Positions 1 to 8,991 of a stretch of DNA of 39,648 nt are shown piece after piece. Every line of letters begins with the position of its first letter. Position 1 is the stretch's first letter. The translations under genes and the position numbers were made by a program. The stretch is from positions 1 through 39,648 of the forward strand of contig DATBHM010000225.1 of assembly GCA_036557505.1 (NCBI GenBank). Direction: 5' to 3'. This DNA is from DATBHM01 sp036557505. GTDB lineage: Bacteria > Actinomycetota > UBA4738 > JACQTL01. The notes under the pieces are model-generated. The model made no database searches. It was not told the origin of the DNA and saw only the letters and a program-made list of their open reading frames with translations.

Positions 1-986
1 CGCTCCTCGCCGGCCTCGCCCAGGGCCCGCCGGCGGAGCGTGGCTCGCCACCACAGCCCCGCCGCGGCGAAGGCGGCCGCGCCCACCGCCACCCAGACCA
101 CCCCGGACACCGAGATGCGCAGGTACGCGGCCCACACGCCGATGTGGGAGAACAGCAGGAACCACAGCTTGACGACGATCAGCCCGACGAGCACCGCCTT
201 GGCCGCCAGCGCGTGGAGCTCCATCGCCGGCGCGCTGACGGCATTCGACAGCGTGTAGGAGAAGTCGACCAGCGCGACGGCAGCCAGCAGGATCATCGGC
301 TCGAGCAGCGCGGAGATCCCGTCGAAGTTCCCGTCGAGGTCGACCGCCGCCACCGACGGGAACCCGTGCCGGACGGAGTCGAGCGCGAGCCCGAGGGCCG
401 ACCCGTACATCGCGATCAGCGACAGCGCCAGCAGCGGGAAGGCGACGAACCGCAGCGGACGGTCCCACGACCGCTTCAGTCGCAGGAACGCGAACAGCAC
501 CACGACCCCCCCCGCGGTGAAGTAGCCCGCACGGTTCAACGGCGGACCGACGTCGTTGATGAACGAGTGCCCGATGCTGCTCGTCAGGTCGCCGATCGAT
601 CCGTTGATGAGCAGATGGAGCGCGGCGCCGCTGAGGGCCACCCACAGGCTGCCCCGGAGCGCTCCCCACAGGAACGCGAGCCATCCGGCGAACAGCGCCA
701 CGAACGCCATCGGCAGGAGCGTCAGCGGAACGAACGTCCACCGGTCGTCCGAGTCGTTCAGCCGGATCAGCGACGCATGGCGGAACTCGGTCCCCACCAG
801 CAGGGCGAGGAGCAGCCCGATCAGCACCAGGAGTGCGCCGATCGCCAGGGTTCGCTCGATGCCGGGGAGGCCCTCGAGGCGGAGACGACCCTGTTCGTAC
901 GGCTCGGAGAACAGCGTGCGACCCACCGGGGCGAACGCTCCCCGCGCGCGGGCGGCCCGCCGCGTCCGCTCCCCGACAGCGCTCAT
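1..986 (-). CDS. Multi-pass membrane protein of unknown function (3' end cut by window start)
   Basis: An open minus-strand frame starts at an ATG at 986 and stays open to the window edge, giving 328 residues with no stop. The product has a basic N-terminus of about 45 residues followed by repeated hydrophobic stretches, including LAIGALLVLIGLLLALLV, LLPMAFVALFAGWLAFLW and AVLVGLIVVKLWFLLF, so it should sit in the cytoplasmic membrane with six or more segments. A non-membrane stretch with several Asp and Asn (around NGSIGDLTSSIGHSFIND) probably faces outward. Its ATG overlaps the stop of the beta-propeller gene (ATGA, 983-986), so the two are translationally coupled and probably work together. 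I do not recognise the family. Confidence 0.75.
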   Translation of the reverse strand, partial: MSAVGERTRRAARARGAFAPVGRTLFSEPYEQGRLRLEGLPGIERTLAIGALLVLIGLLLALLVGTEFRHASLIRLNDSDDRWTFVPLTLLPMAFVALFAGWLAFLWGALRGSLWVALSGAALHLLINGSIGDLTSSIGHSFINDVGPPLNRAGYFTAGGVVVLFAFLRLKRSWDRPLRFVAFPLLALSLIAMYGSALGLALDSVRHGFPSVAAVDLDGNFDGISALLEPMILLAAVALVDFSYTLSNAVSAPAMELHALAAKAVLVGLIVVKLWFLLFSHIGVWAAYLRISVSGVVWVAVGAAAFAAAGLWWRATLRRRALGEAGEE

Positions 987-3900
987 CGGTCCTCCGGGGC
1001 GATCGCGGCAACGCCGATCGGCAGCGGGACGAGAACGTGGTCCCGCGACAGCGAGAACGACCCCGGCGCGAAGTTCACGCCGGCGAGGGCCCACGAGGCC
1101 TCGAAGGCCCCGGTGCGGGCGTCGAGGACGGTGACCCGGTGCTCGTGCTGGTCGACGTCCTCCCCGAGGCCCGGCTCCTCCACGTACACGCGGCCGTCCG
1201 AGACGATCGGCGGGGAGTTGGGCGTCACCCGGAGCTGCAGCGACCACAGGGGCTTGCCCGTCGCCCCGTCGAACACCTGCAGGACGTTCGCCGAATCGAC
1301 CGCCGCCACCACGCCGTCGCCAGCGCCGGGGGCGAGTGGGGCCACCCCGCCGACCGCCCCCGGCTGGAACGGTTTCGCCCAGACCGGCTTCAACGTCGAC
1401 GCGTCGAATCCCGCAATCGCGAACTTGCTCCCGACGACCACGACGCCGAACAGGTCGCCACCGTCCGCGGCCAGCGTGGCGAACGGGGCCACGGCCGTCG
1501 TGCGGCGCAGGATGCGCCCGGTGGCCGGGTCGAGCACCGTCAGTCCTCCCCCGCCCCACGCGACGGTTCCGTCCGGCAGTTCGACGGGCGAGCCGAACCC
1601 GGCCACCTTCGGCGCGGCGACCGGTCCCCACAGCACTTTCCCCGTGGAGGCGTCGACGCCGGTGAGCCCGGCCTTGGAGTCGGGGATCACGGCGACCGCG
1701 GGGTTGCCGTCCCCGGCCGGTACGACCACCGGCGCCGTCGGGAGCTCGCTCCCCCGGGCGGCCCAGGGCTTCCCGCCGTGCACCGGCACGCCCAGCACCT
1801 CGGACCCGACCTGCGTGACCACGCGGTCGCCCGAAGCGATCGCATAGGATGGGATCGACCCGGTTCGGAACAGCGTCCGGGTGGGCGAGGTCGACGGCCC
1901 GCCGGGCCGCGACTCGACGATCTTGCCGGAGGCCGAGTTCCCGTGGAACACGGCCAGCGGCGCATCGAGGCCGCCCTCACCGAGCGTCGCCGGTCCCGAT
2001 GGCGGGCCGCCCGGGCCATAGAAGTCGCCGGCGAGCCGGACCCCCTGCGCCGGTGGTGCGGTCGACCCGGCCTGGGGCGCCGGGAACGCCTGGTAGATCG
2101 TGAACGGCCAGGGTCCGTCGTTGTGGGTGGGCACGATGAGCGCCCCGGCCGCCCACGACATGGGCAGCTGGGTGTCCTGGCCGGCCCTGTGGTCGGGGGC
2201 GCCGATCGCAACCCTCGACTCGGCGCCGTCGGCCAGCGAGAACGTCAGCAGGACGCTGTTCGTCTGGAGCACCGCCACCCTGTCGCCGACGACGAGCGGC
2301 GGCGCGAACGTGGTGTCGGTCCGCCGCTTCCACAGGGGGGCGCCGTTCGACGCATCCAGCGCCTCGACCGCGTTGTCGGCGGCCACCACGACGCGGTTCC
2401 CGGCGATCGCGGCCGTTCGGTCGACCGTGCCCGGCGCGACGCCGCGCCACCGCAGGCGCCCGGTTGCGGCGTCGAAGGCGAACAGCCCCGCGCCGTCGGT
2501 CGACGCGACGACCAGGCCGTCGCCGGCGGACAGGCCGGCAAGTTGCGAGATGCCGCTCGTCAGCAGTGAGAACGACGAGGTGGCCCACACGGTCGCGCCG
2601 TCCTCCGGACGCAGTGCCTGGAGGTTCCCGGCCTGGTCCCCCACCACGACCATGCCGTCGACCACGACCGGCGAGGAGACCACGAGCGCGTTCGTGCTCC
2701 CCGACCATTGTTGACGTCCGGTGTCGAGGTCGATCCCGCGGACCGACCCGTCGTCCGTCGCGACCACCGCGATCCCATCCACCACCGCCGGCGTCGCCGA
2801 CACCACGTCCGGGAACCGGGCGACCCATGCGGTCCTCCCCGTGGCGGCATCGAGCGCCCACAACGACTTCGTCGAGTCGCCGACCAGGACCAGGCTCCCG
2901 GCGACCGTGGGCGACGCGACGATCGGTCCGGTGAGCCCGACCTGCCAGATGACCTGCCCTGTGCGAACGTCGATGGACGCGACGGTGCCGTCGTCCTCGG
3001 CCGTGATCACGTCGTCCCCGTCGGCCACCGGTTGATACAGCGCGTCGGCCGTCCGCGAGATGCTCCACGCGAGCCGCGCGGTCGACAGGGTCGCGTCGGG
3101 AACGAACCACGTGTGGCCGGGATCGATCCCGTCGGTCTGACCGGGCTGCTGGGGCGGGCCCGCGGCCGGCTGCGGCGGAGCACCGGACCCGCGGAGGTTC
3201 AGACCCGGGTGGTGGACCTCCACCAGGTTCGATTCGAAGTGGACGACGGTCTTCCCCTGGGTGAACACCTCCTCGGTCTCCACGAGTCCCGCGTCGGGGC
3301 ACTGCCACGACTCGGTGACGTCGGTGCTCGTGTCGCCCTGTGCGTTGGTGTCCCGGCTGTCGACCCGAAGCCGCAGGCAGTCGGGGAACGTCCGCCCCTG
3401 CACGGTCCGGTCCGCGACCTCCTCGATCGTGGTCCGGCTGCGACCGGTCCCGCCGCGACGCTTCCCGTGCCACGTCCACGTCGCGCCCTGCTCGAGCGGA
3501 GGTTGCAGCATGACCTCCGGCGGAGTGCTCTGGGCGTACTGGCCGGTGCCGACCCGGGAGCCGAACGACACCAACCGGTCGTGTTCGAGGGCCACGTAGC
3601 TCCGGACGTCGAGCGGCTGACCGAGCCCCTCGAAGTTCGCGTAGTGATCGGACACCGCCACCGTGTTCGGAACCAGGAGGACGACCTGCGCCTGGCCGGC
3701 CACCTGTTCGAACAGCGGCCCGCTGTCCTTGCCGTTGGTCGTGGTCGCGTACACGGCGGACGAACCCGGGACGACCGACGCGTACCGCTGGACGTCGTTC
3801 CCGGCGAGTCCGGCGGCCGACTCGGTGGCGACGACGGCGGGAACGGTCAGGCCGGCGACCGCCAGGACGGCGACCACCCACGCGACCGCCCACCGCCAGG

Positions 3901-4006
3901 GGTGGCGCTTCCCCTTCGCGGGCGGCGGCTCCGTGGGAGGGCCGGGTGGTGGCGATGGTGGCGCCGGCTCGTTCGGCGACGCCGCTTCGTCCACGCTGTC
4001 CCCCAT
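983..4006 (-). CDS. Membrane-anchored PQQ-type beta-propeller repeat protein
   Basis: A 1007-residue protein. Residues about 1-35 are acidic and proline-rich, about 36-60 form one hydrophobic segment (AVAWVVAVLAVAGLTVPAVV), and the rest should be extracytoplasmic. From about residue 290 it carries many PQQ/pyrrolo-quinoline-type repeats with the pattern G-x-V-x-A-L-D-x-x-T-G-x-x-x-W (for example SLWALDAATGRTAW, SVRGIDLDTGRQQW, VLDPATGRILRR), consistent with one or two eight-bladed propellers. It has no cofactor signature, so it is more likely a scaffold or BamB-like binding protein than a dehydrogenase. The ATG at 4006 was chosen over longer upstream starts because AGGA lies 8 bases before it and a -35/-10 promoter lies at 4041-4069. 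It is coupled to the downstream membrane protein by a 4-base overlap. Confidence 0.8.
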   Translation of the reverse strand: MGDSVDEAASPNEPAPPSPPPGPPTEPPPAKGKRHPWRWAVAWVVAVLAVAGLTVPAVVATESAAGLAGNDVQRYASVVPGSSAVYATTTNGKDSGPLFEQVAGQAQVVLLVPNTVAVSDHYANFEGLGQPLDVRSYVALEHDRLVSFGSRVGTGQYAQSTPPEVMLQPPLEQGATWTWHGKRRGGTGRSRTTIEEVADRTVQGRTFPDCLRLRVDSRDTNAQGDTSTDVTESWQCPDAGLVETEEVFTQGKTVVHFESNLVEVHHPGLNLRGSGAPPQPAAGPPQQPGQTDGIDPGHTWFVPDATLSTARLAWSISRTADALYQPVADGDDVITAEDDGTVASIDVRTGQVIWQVGLTGPIVASPTVAGSLVLVGDSTKSLWALDAATGRTAWVARFPDVVSATPAVVDGIAVVATDDGSVRGIDLDTGRQQWSGSTNALVVSSPVVVDGMVVVGDQAGNLQALRPEDGATVWATSSFSLLTSGISQLAGLSAGDGLVVASTDGAGLFAFDAATGRLRWRGVAPGTVDRTAAIAGNRVVVAADNAVEALDASNGAPLWKRRTDTTFAPPLVVGDRVAVLQTNSVLLTFSLADGAESRVAIGAPDHRAGQDTQLPMSWAAGALIVPTHNDGPWPFTIYQAFPAPQAGSTAPPAQGVRLAGDFYGPGGPPSGPATLGEGGLDAPLAVFHGNSASGKIVESRPGGPSTSPTRTLFRTGSIPSYAIASGDRVVTQVGSEVLGVPVHGGKPWAARGSELPTAPVVVPAGDGNPAVAVIPDSKAGLTGVDASTGKVLWGPVAAPKVAGFGSPVELPDGTVAWGGGGLTVLDPATGRILRRTTAVAPFATLAADGGDLFGVVVVGSKFAIAGFDASTLKPVWAKPFQPGAVGGVAPLAPGAGDGVVAAVDSANVLQVFDGATGKPLWSLQLRVTPNSPPIVSDGRVYVEEPGLGEDVDQHEHRVTVLDARTGAFEASWALAGVNFAPGSFSLSRDHVLVPLPIGVAAIAPEDR

Positions 4007-4040
4007 CCTTGTTGTCCTGAATTGCCCGAATCGGTCGCGC

Positions 4041-4069
4041 ATGCTAGGAGGCGTCCGGCCGCACGTCAA
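4041..4069 (-). promoter_or_regulatory. Sigma-70-type promoter for the beta-propeller gene
   Basis: On the minus strand TTGACG (4069-4064) is followed after 17 bases by TAGCAT (4046-4041). Transcription would start near 4034, leaving a leader of about 28 bases with the AGGA ribosome site before the ATG at 4006. The hexamers and spacing are close to consensus, making this the best promoter match in the window. Confidence 0.65.
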
Positions 4070-4286
4070 CGAACCCCCTGGCGTCGTGTGGTCGGGCCTC
4101 CGGCGCGGGCACGGTCTTCCTGCGGGCGATCGTCCGGCCGGGCGCGCCGCTCGTGACCGCCCGCACAGGGTACGCCGCCGAGCGGGTTTCGGCCCGGGAG
4201 GGCGTCCCACCGGTCCGCGTCTTTCGTCGGGCGTTTCGCACGATCGGCGTGATGACCTCCCCTGGCCGGTGCGCGGTCGTCATGCC

Positions 4287-5111
4287 ATGACCGAAGGCCA
4301 TGTGGAATCGGCCGGCCCGGCCGAGCTGCACCCGAACATCGCGAAGCTCCGGATCGGATCGATCCTGGCTGGCGCAATGCGCCTGTACCGGCGCCGGCCG
4401 ATCCGCGTCGCCGCGGCGTCGCTCGCCGTGCTGCTCCCCCTCGTCCTGGTGGGGCAGGTCGTCCACGTGATCGAGTCCTCCCGTTCACACGACCTCGCGT
4501 ACTTCGCGGCGCTCCTCCCGTCCGCGTCGGAGCTGCTGGCCCTGCTCGGGCTCGTCGTGCTCGGCGGCGTGATGGACGAGCTCGTGGGCGCCGAGATCCG
4601 CGGCGACTCGCAACCCGGGATCGGACACGCGCTCCGGTCGCTCCCGTTCGGCGGGCTCGTCGTCGCCGACCTCGTGGTGACGCTGTTCGTGGCGCTAGGC
4701 GCTGCGGTCGGGGCGATCCCGGGCCTGGTCATCGCGTCACTGGTCGGCATCGTGGGGCCGGTCGTCAACGTCGAGCGCCAGGGGCCGATGTCGGCGGTGC
4801 GGCGGTCGATCCGCCTCACCTGGCCGCACGCCTGGCTGGCGATCGGTGTGGTGGTCCCGTCGCTGCTGGTGGAGGTGGTCGCGCACGCGTTCCTGCTGCG
4901 CGTGTGGGACACGCTCGGGCTGGTCGGTGAGCTGGCCGTCGAGATCCCGCTGATCCTCACGGTCGGCGCCTTCGTGGTGCTGAGCGAGGTGGTGCTGGCC
5001 TACGCGCTCATGGCCCGGGATCCGGGTTCTCCGGTGGAACGGATGGTGGCCACCGCGATCGCCTCGAACGATTCCCAGTCATCGGAACGACCGCGGCCGG
5101 AATCGCCTTGA
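4287..5111 (+). CDS. Multi-pass membrane protein, DUF975/GPDPase-membrane-domain-like layout
   Basis: A 274-residue plus-strand protein divergent from the beta-propeller gene. After a soluble N-terminus (residues 1-40) come about six hydrophobic segments, beginning with AAASLAVLLPLVLVGQVVHV. The layout, with an amphipathic stretch containing RRSIRLTWPHAWLA before the last segments, resembles the glycerophosphodiester phosphodiesterase membrane domain or DUF975-type proteins often described as YciC-like. No catalytic domain is attached. The open frame extends far upstream, but the sequence before residue 1 is Arg-rich shadow, so the ATG at 4287 was chosen; no strong ribosome site precedes it. 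The 280 bases upstream hold only the divergent promoter region. Confidence 0.7.
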   Translation: MTEGHVESAGPAELHPNIAKLRIGSILAGAMRLYRRRPIRVAAASLAVLLPLVLVGQVVHVIESSRSHDLAYFAALLPSASELLALLGLVVLGGVMDELVGAEIRGDSQPGIGHALRSLPFGGLVVADLVVTLFVALGAAVGAIPGLVIASLVGIVGPVVNVERQGPMSAVRRSIRLTWPHAWLAIGVVVPSLLVEVVAHAFLLRVWDTLGLVGELAVEIPLILTVGAFVVLSEVVLAYALMARDPGSPVERMVATAIASNDSQSSERPRPESP

Positions 5112-5186
5112 CGGGATGTCAGGCGTTCGGTCATTCGGTGTTGCCGATGCCGCCGGGTGGAAGGAACATGATCATCATGGGTTCAC

Positions 5187-5492
5187 GTGGGCGGGTCGGC
5201 CACCCGGTTCCCCGGTGGACGGCGTTCTCGAAGCACGTCTCGCGCCTTGCCCGGCTCCACCCGACTGGGTGTGCTCCGTTGGGCGGCTCTGGCGGCGGGG
5301 ATCGGCTTCCTGATTCTCGCATTGGGTGGGCTCATCGGCTCCGGCTTCTCGTGCCAGCTGAGCCGGGAACTCGGGTCGACCTCATGCCGAACTCCCAGCG
5401 CAACGTCCGTGTGGCTCCACCTCGCCGTCGCACTCATGGGGGTCGGTACGCTCGCGGCGGCGCTTCGGCTGCTGAGAAGACATTCGCCCTGA
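5187..5492 (+). CDS. Small two-helix membrane protein, hypothetical
   Basis: An open frame of up to 101 codons encodes two clear hydrophobic helices, roughly AALAAGIGFLILALGGLIG and VWLHLAVALMGVGTLAAAL, joined by a loop with two cysteines and ending in a basic tail (RLLRRH). The first 28 residues are Arg/Ser-rich and look non-coding. A GTG at 5271 would give a tidier 73-residue protein. No good ribosome site is visible for either start. Existence is likely but not certain. The family is not recognised. Confidence 0.45.
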   Translation: MGGSATRFPGGRRSRSTSRALPGSTRLGVLRWAALAAGIGFLILALGGLIGSGFSCQLSRELGSTSCRTPSATSVWLHLAVALMGVGTLAAALRLLRRHSP

Positions 5493-5588
5493 CCCGACAC
5501 GCTCCATGCGATGCGATGGCTCGACGTCGGCAGGGCGCCGATGACCCGCCGAAACCGGACCGACCCCCGCCGAGCTTGCGGCTGTTCG

Positions 5589-5663
5589 TCGGGCCGGCCG
5601 GATTTGAACCGGCGACCTTCTGACCCCCAGTCAGACGCGCTAACCAAGCTGCGCCACGGCCCG
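5589..5663 (-). tRNA. tRNA-Pro (anticodon GGG)
   Basis: The minus strand folds as a 75-base tRNA. The acceptor strands CGGGCCG and CGGCCCG pair perfectly, the anticodon stem is TCTGA/TCAGA around loop CTGGGGG (anticodon GGG, reading CCC/CCU proline codons), and the T-arm reads GCCGGTTCAAATCCGGC. The discriminator base is A and CCA is not encoded. It lies 24 bases beyond the der stop codon and has its own -10 box. Confidence 0.95.
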
Positions 5664-5670
5664 TACGCCG

Positions 5671-5676
5671 ATTCTA
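5671..5676 (-). promoter_or_regulatory. -10 box for tRNA-Pro
   Basis: TAGAAT on the minus strand lies 7 bases upstream of the mature tRNA 5' end, in the der-tRNA gap. No convincing -35 hexamer is visible; it would fall in the end of der. Confidence 0.45.
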
Positions 5677-5687
5677 CCCGGGCCGGC

Positions 5688-7016
5688 TCAGCGGGCCGAC
5701 TTCGTGCCGCCCGACAGGCGCGCCCCCTTGCGGGCCCGGAACCGCATCCGCACCGGGATGCCCTCGAGATCGAACGCACGCCGGAACCGGTTCTCGAGGA
5801 ACCGCCGGTATCCCGGATCCGGCACACGCCCGCCGAACAACACGAACGACGGTGGCCCCGCGCCCACCTGCGTTCCGTACCGGAATCTCGTGATCCCGCG
5901 CGGCGGGGGGCGTTCGTCCTGGGCCTGCTCGAGGACGCGGTTGACCTCGGCCGTGGACACCCGGCGCGACCACCGGCCGTGCTGCAGCATCAGGACCTGG
6001 GGCAGGCGGTTGACCCCCTGGCCGGTGAGCGCCGACAGACGGATCACCGGCGCCCGGGCGAACGGGATGGCGTCCTCGGTGACCGCCTCCAGCAGGGGCA
6101 CCTTTTCCTCGGTGGGGATGAGGTCCCACTTGTTCGCCGCGATGACCAGCCCCCTCCCGGACTCCATCACCCGCGCCGCGATGTGCTTGTCGTCGGACGT
6201 CACCCCGTCGACGGCATCGACGAGGAGCAGGGAGACGTTTGCCCGGTCGATCGCCTTCGCCGCCCGGACGAACGAGTAGTAGTCGACACCCTGCATCCTG
6301 GCCGCCCGTCGCAGGCCGGCCGTGTCGACGAACCGGACCCTCCCCTCGGGCCAGTCCACGACCGCGTCGACGGCATCCCTGGTGGTCCCCGCCTGCTCGT
6401 ACACGACCGACCGCTCCTCGCCGATCAGCCGGTTGAACAGACTGGACTTCCCCACGTTCGGCCTGCCGACGAGGGCGAAGCTCGGCTCACCCTCGACCTC
6501 AGGTTCGGCCTCCCCGGGCTCGGGGAGGAGATCGACGATCCGGTCCAACAGCTCGCCGCTCGCGCGTCCGTGGAGCGCCGACACCGGGATGGGATCGCCC
6601 AGCCCCAGGCCGTGGAACTCGGCGACGTCCGGCTCCTGGAGCTCCGTGTCGATCTTGTTCACCACGAGGAGGACCGGCACCGTCGCCCTCTGGAGCCGTC
6701 GCGCGAGCGCGACGTCCTCCTCCTGGATGCCGGTCTGGGAGTCCACGACCAGCAACACGACGTCGGCCTCGTCGGCGGCGCGCTGCGCCTGACTCGCGAC
6801 GAGGGCCTCGATGCCGGAGGCGCGGGTCACGTAGCCGCCGGTGTCGACCGCGGTGAACGTCCGCCCGCGCCACTCCACGGGGACCTCGATGCGGTCCCGG
6901 GTCACCCCCGGCATCTCGTGGGCGATCGTCTCCCGGCGCCCGAACAGCCGATTGACCAACGTGGACTTGCCGACGTTCTGCCGCCCGACCAGGGCCACCA
7001 CGGGCGGGGCGCTCAC
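5688..7016 (-). CDS. der: Ribosome-assembly GTPase Der (EngA)
   Basis: Encodes a 442-residue double-GTPase that binds the 50S subunit late in assembly. Two G domains are visible: the first with GRQNVGKST (about residue 11), DTGG and NKID; the second with GRPNVGKSS (about 178), DTAG and NKWD. These are followed by the KH-like C-terminal domain, with ITRFRYGTQVG and the typical end F-L-E-N-R-F-R. Length matches the family (430-490). The GTG at 7016 overlaps the cmk stop by four bases (GTGA). cmk-der is a common bacterial pair, and der is the last gene of the aroH-tyrA-aroA-cmk-der operon, with tRNA-Pro directly after it. Confidence 0.97.
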   Translation of the reverse strand: MSAPPVVALVGRQNVGKSTLVNRLFGRRETIAHEMPGVTRDRIEVPVEWRGRTFTAVDTGGYVTRASGIEALVASQAQRAADEADVVLLVVDSQTGIQEEDVALARRLQRATVPVLLVVNKIDTELQEPDVAEFHGLGLGDPIPVSALHGRASGELLDRIVDLLPEPGEAEPEVEGEPSFALVGRPNVGKSSLFNRLIGEERSVVYEQAGTTRDAVDAVVDWPEGRVRFVDTAGLRRAARMQGVDYYSFVRAAKAIDRANVSLLLVDAVDGVTSDDKHIAARVMESGRGLVIAANKWDLIPTEEKVPLLEAVTEDAIPFARAPVIRLSALTGQGVNRLPQVLMLQHGRWSRRVSTAEVNRVLEQAQDERPPPRGITRFRYGTQVGAGPPSFVLFGGRVPDPGYRRFLENRFRRAFDLEGIPVRMRFRARKGARLSGGTKSAR

Positions 7017-7666
7017 GAGGGCTTCCCCGCGATCCGTTCGGTCACGATCGCCAGCGCCTCCGCCAGCGTCTCCTCGGCCGTCAGGCCGGACGTGTCCAGC
7101 CGGATCGCGTCGTCCGCGGGGACGAACGGGTTGGTCTTCGCGTCCTGACGGTCTCGAGCCGCCAGCGCCTCGGCCATGGAGCCGACGCCCCGCTCCACCG
7201 TTCGCCGCCCGGCACGCTCGTCCTGGGTGGCGTCGAGGTAGATCTTCACCGTGGCCTGCGGCAGCACCACGCGCCCGATGTCCCGTCCCTCCATCACCGC
7301 CCCGTCCCCGGCCAGGTCGCGCTGCCGCTCCACGAGCACGGCCCGGACCCGGGGGTGGCTCGAGACGAGCGACACGGAACCCTCGACTCGAGGAGTGGTC
7401 AGCTCCTGCCCCGGCCGGACACCCTCGATGCGGAGCTCGGGCGGTTCGACGGTCATGTCGAGATCGACGTCGAGGGTTCGGGCGAGGCGCTCGAGCGCCT
7501 CGACGTCGCCCGGGTCGACGTGGTCGTCGAGCGCGCGGCGGGTGAGCGCCCGGTACATCAGCCCAGTGTTCACGTACGGGAGGTCGAGCCACCGGGCCAA
7601 TCCGCGCGCCAGGGTGCTCTTGCCCGATCCCGCGGGCCCGTCGATCGCGACCAGGACCGCCGTCAT
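7013..7666 (-). CDS. cmk: Cytidylate kinase
   Basis: A 217-residue cytosolic kinase that converts CMP/dCMP to CDP/dCDP with ATP. The P-loop GPAGSGKST is at about residues 10-18, followed by a Y-V-N-T-G-L-M-Y-R-A segment matching the family's DTGAMYRA. The CMP-binding insert is followed by GRDIGRVVLPQA and a lid with RQDAKTNPF (family RDxxDxxR region). Length is normal. The ATG at 7666 overlaps the aroA stop (ATGA) and its own stop overlaps the der start. A much longer open frame upstream in this phase is an antisense-like shadow inside aroA. Confidence 0.97.
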   Translation of the reverse strand: MTAVLVAIDGPAGSGKSTLARGLARWLDLPYVNTGLMYRALTRRALDDHVDPGDVEALERLARTLDVDLDMTVEPPELRIEGVRPGQELTTPRVEGSVSLVSSHPRVRAVLVERQRDLAGDGAVMEGRDIGRVVLPQATVKIYLDATQDERAGRRTVERGVGSMAEALAARDRQDAKTNPFVPADDAIRLDTSGLTAEETLAEALAIVTERIAGKPS

Positions 7667-8991
7667 CCGAGCACCTCGATCCGGGCACCGAGGTCGAGCA
7701 TGGTGGCCGTGAAGCCGGGGAACGAGACCGCCGCGGCCTCGATCCCCTCGATCTCGCTCGGCCCGCGGGCGGCGACCGCGGCGACGACGGCCGCCATGGC
7801 CATCCGGTGGTCGCCGCGGGAGTCGGCGGTTCCGCCCTTCAGACCGCCGCCGGCGACCACCAGGGCGTCGCCCTCGATGGCGGCCTCTCCTCCCAGCCCG
7901 CGAATCAGGTCCCGGAGGCCGGTGAGACGGTCGCTCTCCTTGACCCGCAGCTCCGCCGCGCCGCCGAACCGCGTCTGGCCCTCCGCGTGCGCCGCGACCG
8001 CAGCGAGCACGGGGACCTCGTCGACGGTGCCCGGAAGATCGTCGGGGGCGATGACGATGCCCTGCAGCCCGTGGCTCGCGGAGATCCGAAGCGCGCCGAC
8101 GGGCTCGCCGAGCTCCTCGCCGGTGGTCGCGATCTCCACATGCGCGCCCATCCGGGCCAACACGCGGAGGAACGCCGTCCTCGTGGGGTTGCAGCCGACG
8201 CGTTCGACGGTCGTCTCGCCGCCGGTGAGCGCGGCGGCCGCCGCCAGGAACGCGGCCGAAGAGACGTCGCCCGGAACCGACCCCGAGAACGACGGCACGT
8301 CGAACCGTTCCACCCCGATCCCGGACGGGAGGTCGGTGACCCCGGCGCCCAACGCCCGCAGGGCCCGCTCCGTGTGGTCGCGGGTGGCGGTGGACTCGAT
8401 GACCTCGGTGCGACCCTCCGCGCCGATCCCGGCCAGCAGCACCGCGCCCTTCACCTGCGCGCTCGGAACGGGTGTCTCGTACCGGATGCCCTGCAGCGCA
8501 GCGCCCTTGATGGCTACGGGGGCGTGTCCATCGACCGTGTCGACCACCGCCCCCATGCGGCGCAGCGGCTCGGCCACGCGCTCCATCGGCCGGGCCCGCA
8601 GGCTGTCGTCGCCGTCGAGGGTGGCGGAGAGGGGCGACGCCGCGAGCACCCCCGAGAGCAGGCGCATCGCGGTTCCCGAGTTCCCGCAGTCGAGCGGTCC
8701 CGAAGGAGGCTGCAGCAGGTCGCGCCGTGCTCCCTCGATCGCGATCCGATGGTCCACATCTGGATTTCCCGACCCGATCGAACCGGCCCACCGGAAGAGC
8801 TCGTCCTCGCCGAGCAGACCGGCACAGACCCGCGCGGTCGAGGCCACGTCGAACGAGACCGGAAGCCCGCGCAGCTCGGTCCGGCCGGTCGCGATCGTGC
8901 CCAGCAGCAGCCAGCGATGAGCGATCGACTTGTCGCCCGGGACGCGGACGTCGCCCGCCACCGTCGTCCCCGGGGTGACGCGGATCCTCAT
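7663..8991 (-). CDS. aroA: 3-phosphoshikimate 1-carboxyvinyltransferase (EPSP synthase)
   Basis: A 442-residue enzyme that joins shikimate-3-phosphate and phosphoenolpyruvate, the sixth step of the shikimate pathway. Family motifs appear in order: GDKSIAHRWLLLG near the N-terminus (catalytic Lys, Ser and Arg), DCGNSGTAMRLLSG at about residues 98-111, KESDR near residue 355 and GDHRMAM near residue 398. The PEP-loop residue after NSGT is Ala, as in the usual NAGTA/NSGTA forms. The ATG at 8991 overlaps the tyrA stop, and the stop overlaps cmk (both ATGA), placing it in a chorismate/aromatic operon. Confidence 0.97.
   Translation of the reverse strand: MRIRVTPGTTVAGDVRVPGDKSIAHRWLLLGTIATGRTELRGLPVSFDVASTARVCAGLLGEDELFRWAGSIGSGNPDVDHRIAIEGARRDLLQPPSGPLDCGNSGTAMRLLSGVLAASPLSATLDGDDSLRARPMERVAEPLRRMGAVVDTVDGHAPVAIKGAALQGIRYETPVPSAQVKGAVLLAGIGAEGRTEVIESTATRDHTERALRALGAGVTDLPSGIGVERFDVPSFSGSVPGDVSSAAFLAAAAALTGGETTVERVGCNPTRTAFLRVLARMGAHVEIATTGEELGEPVGALRISASHGLQGIVIAPDDLPGTVDEVPVLAAVAAHAEGQTRFGGAAELRVKESDRLTGLRDLIRGLGGEAAIEGDALVVAGGGLKGGTADSRGDHRMAMAAVVAAVAARGPSEIEGIEAAAVSFPGFTATMLDLGARIEVLG

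Noticed and set aside
144..1847. Long plus-strand open frame of 567 codons
   Set aside because: Arg/Gln/Asp-rich composition typical of antisense reading in GC-rich DNA; it covers the minus-strand membrane protein and beta-propeller genes, which have clear folds.
5183..5827. Minus-strand open frame spanning the tRNA
   Set aside because: Crosses tRNA-Pro and the end of der; no protein-like features.
7667..8791. Possible N-terminal extension of cmk
   Set aside because: The open frame continues upstream but lies within aroA on the same strand and is Arg/Gly-rich; cmk has an ATG overlapping the aroA stop.
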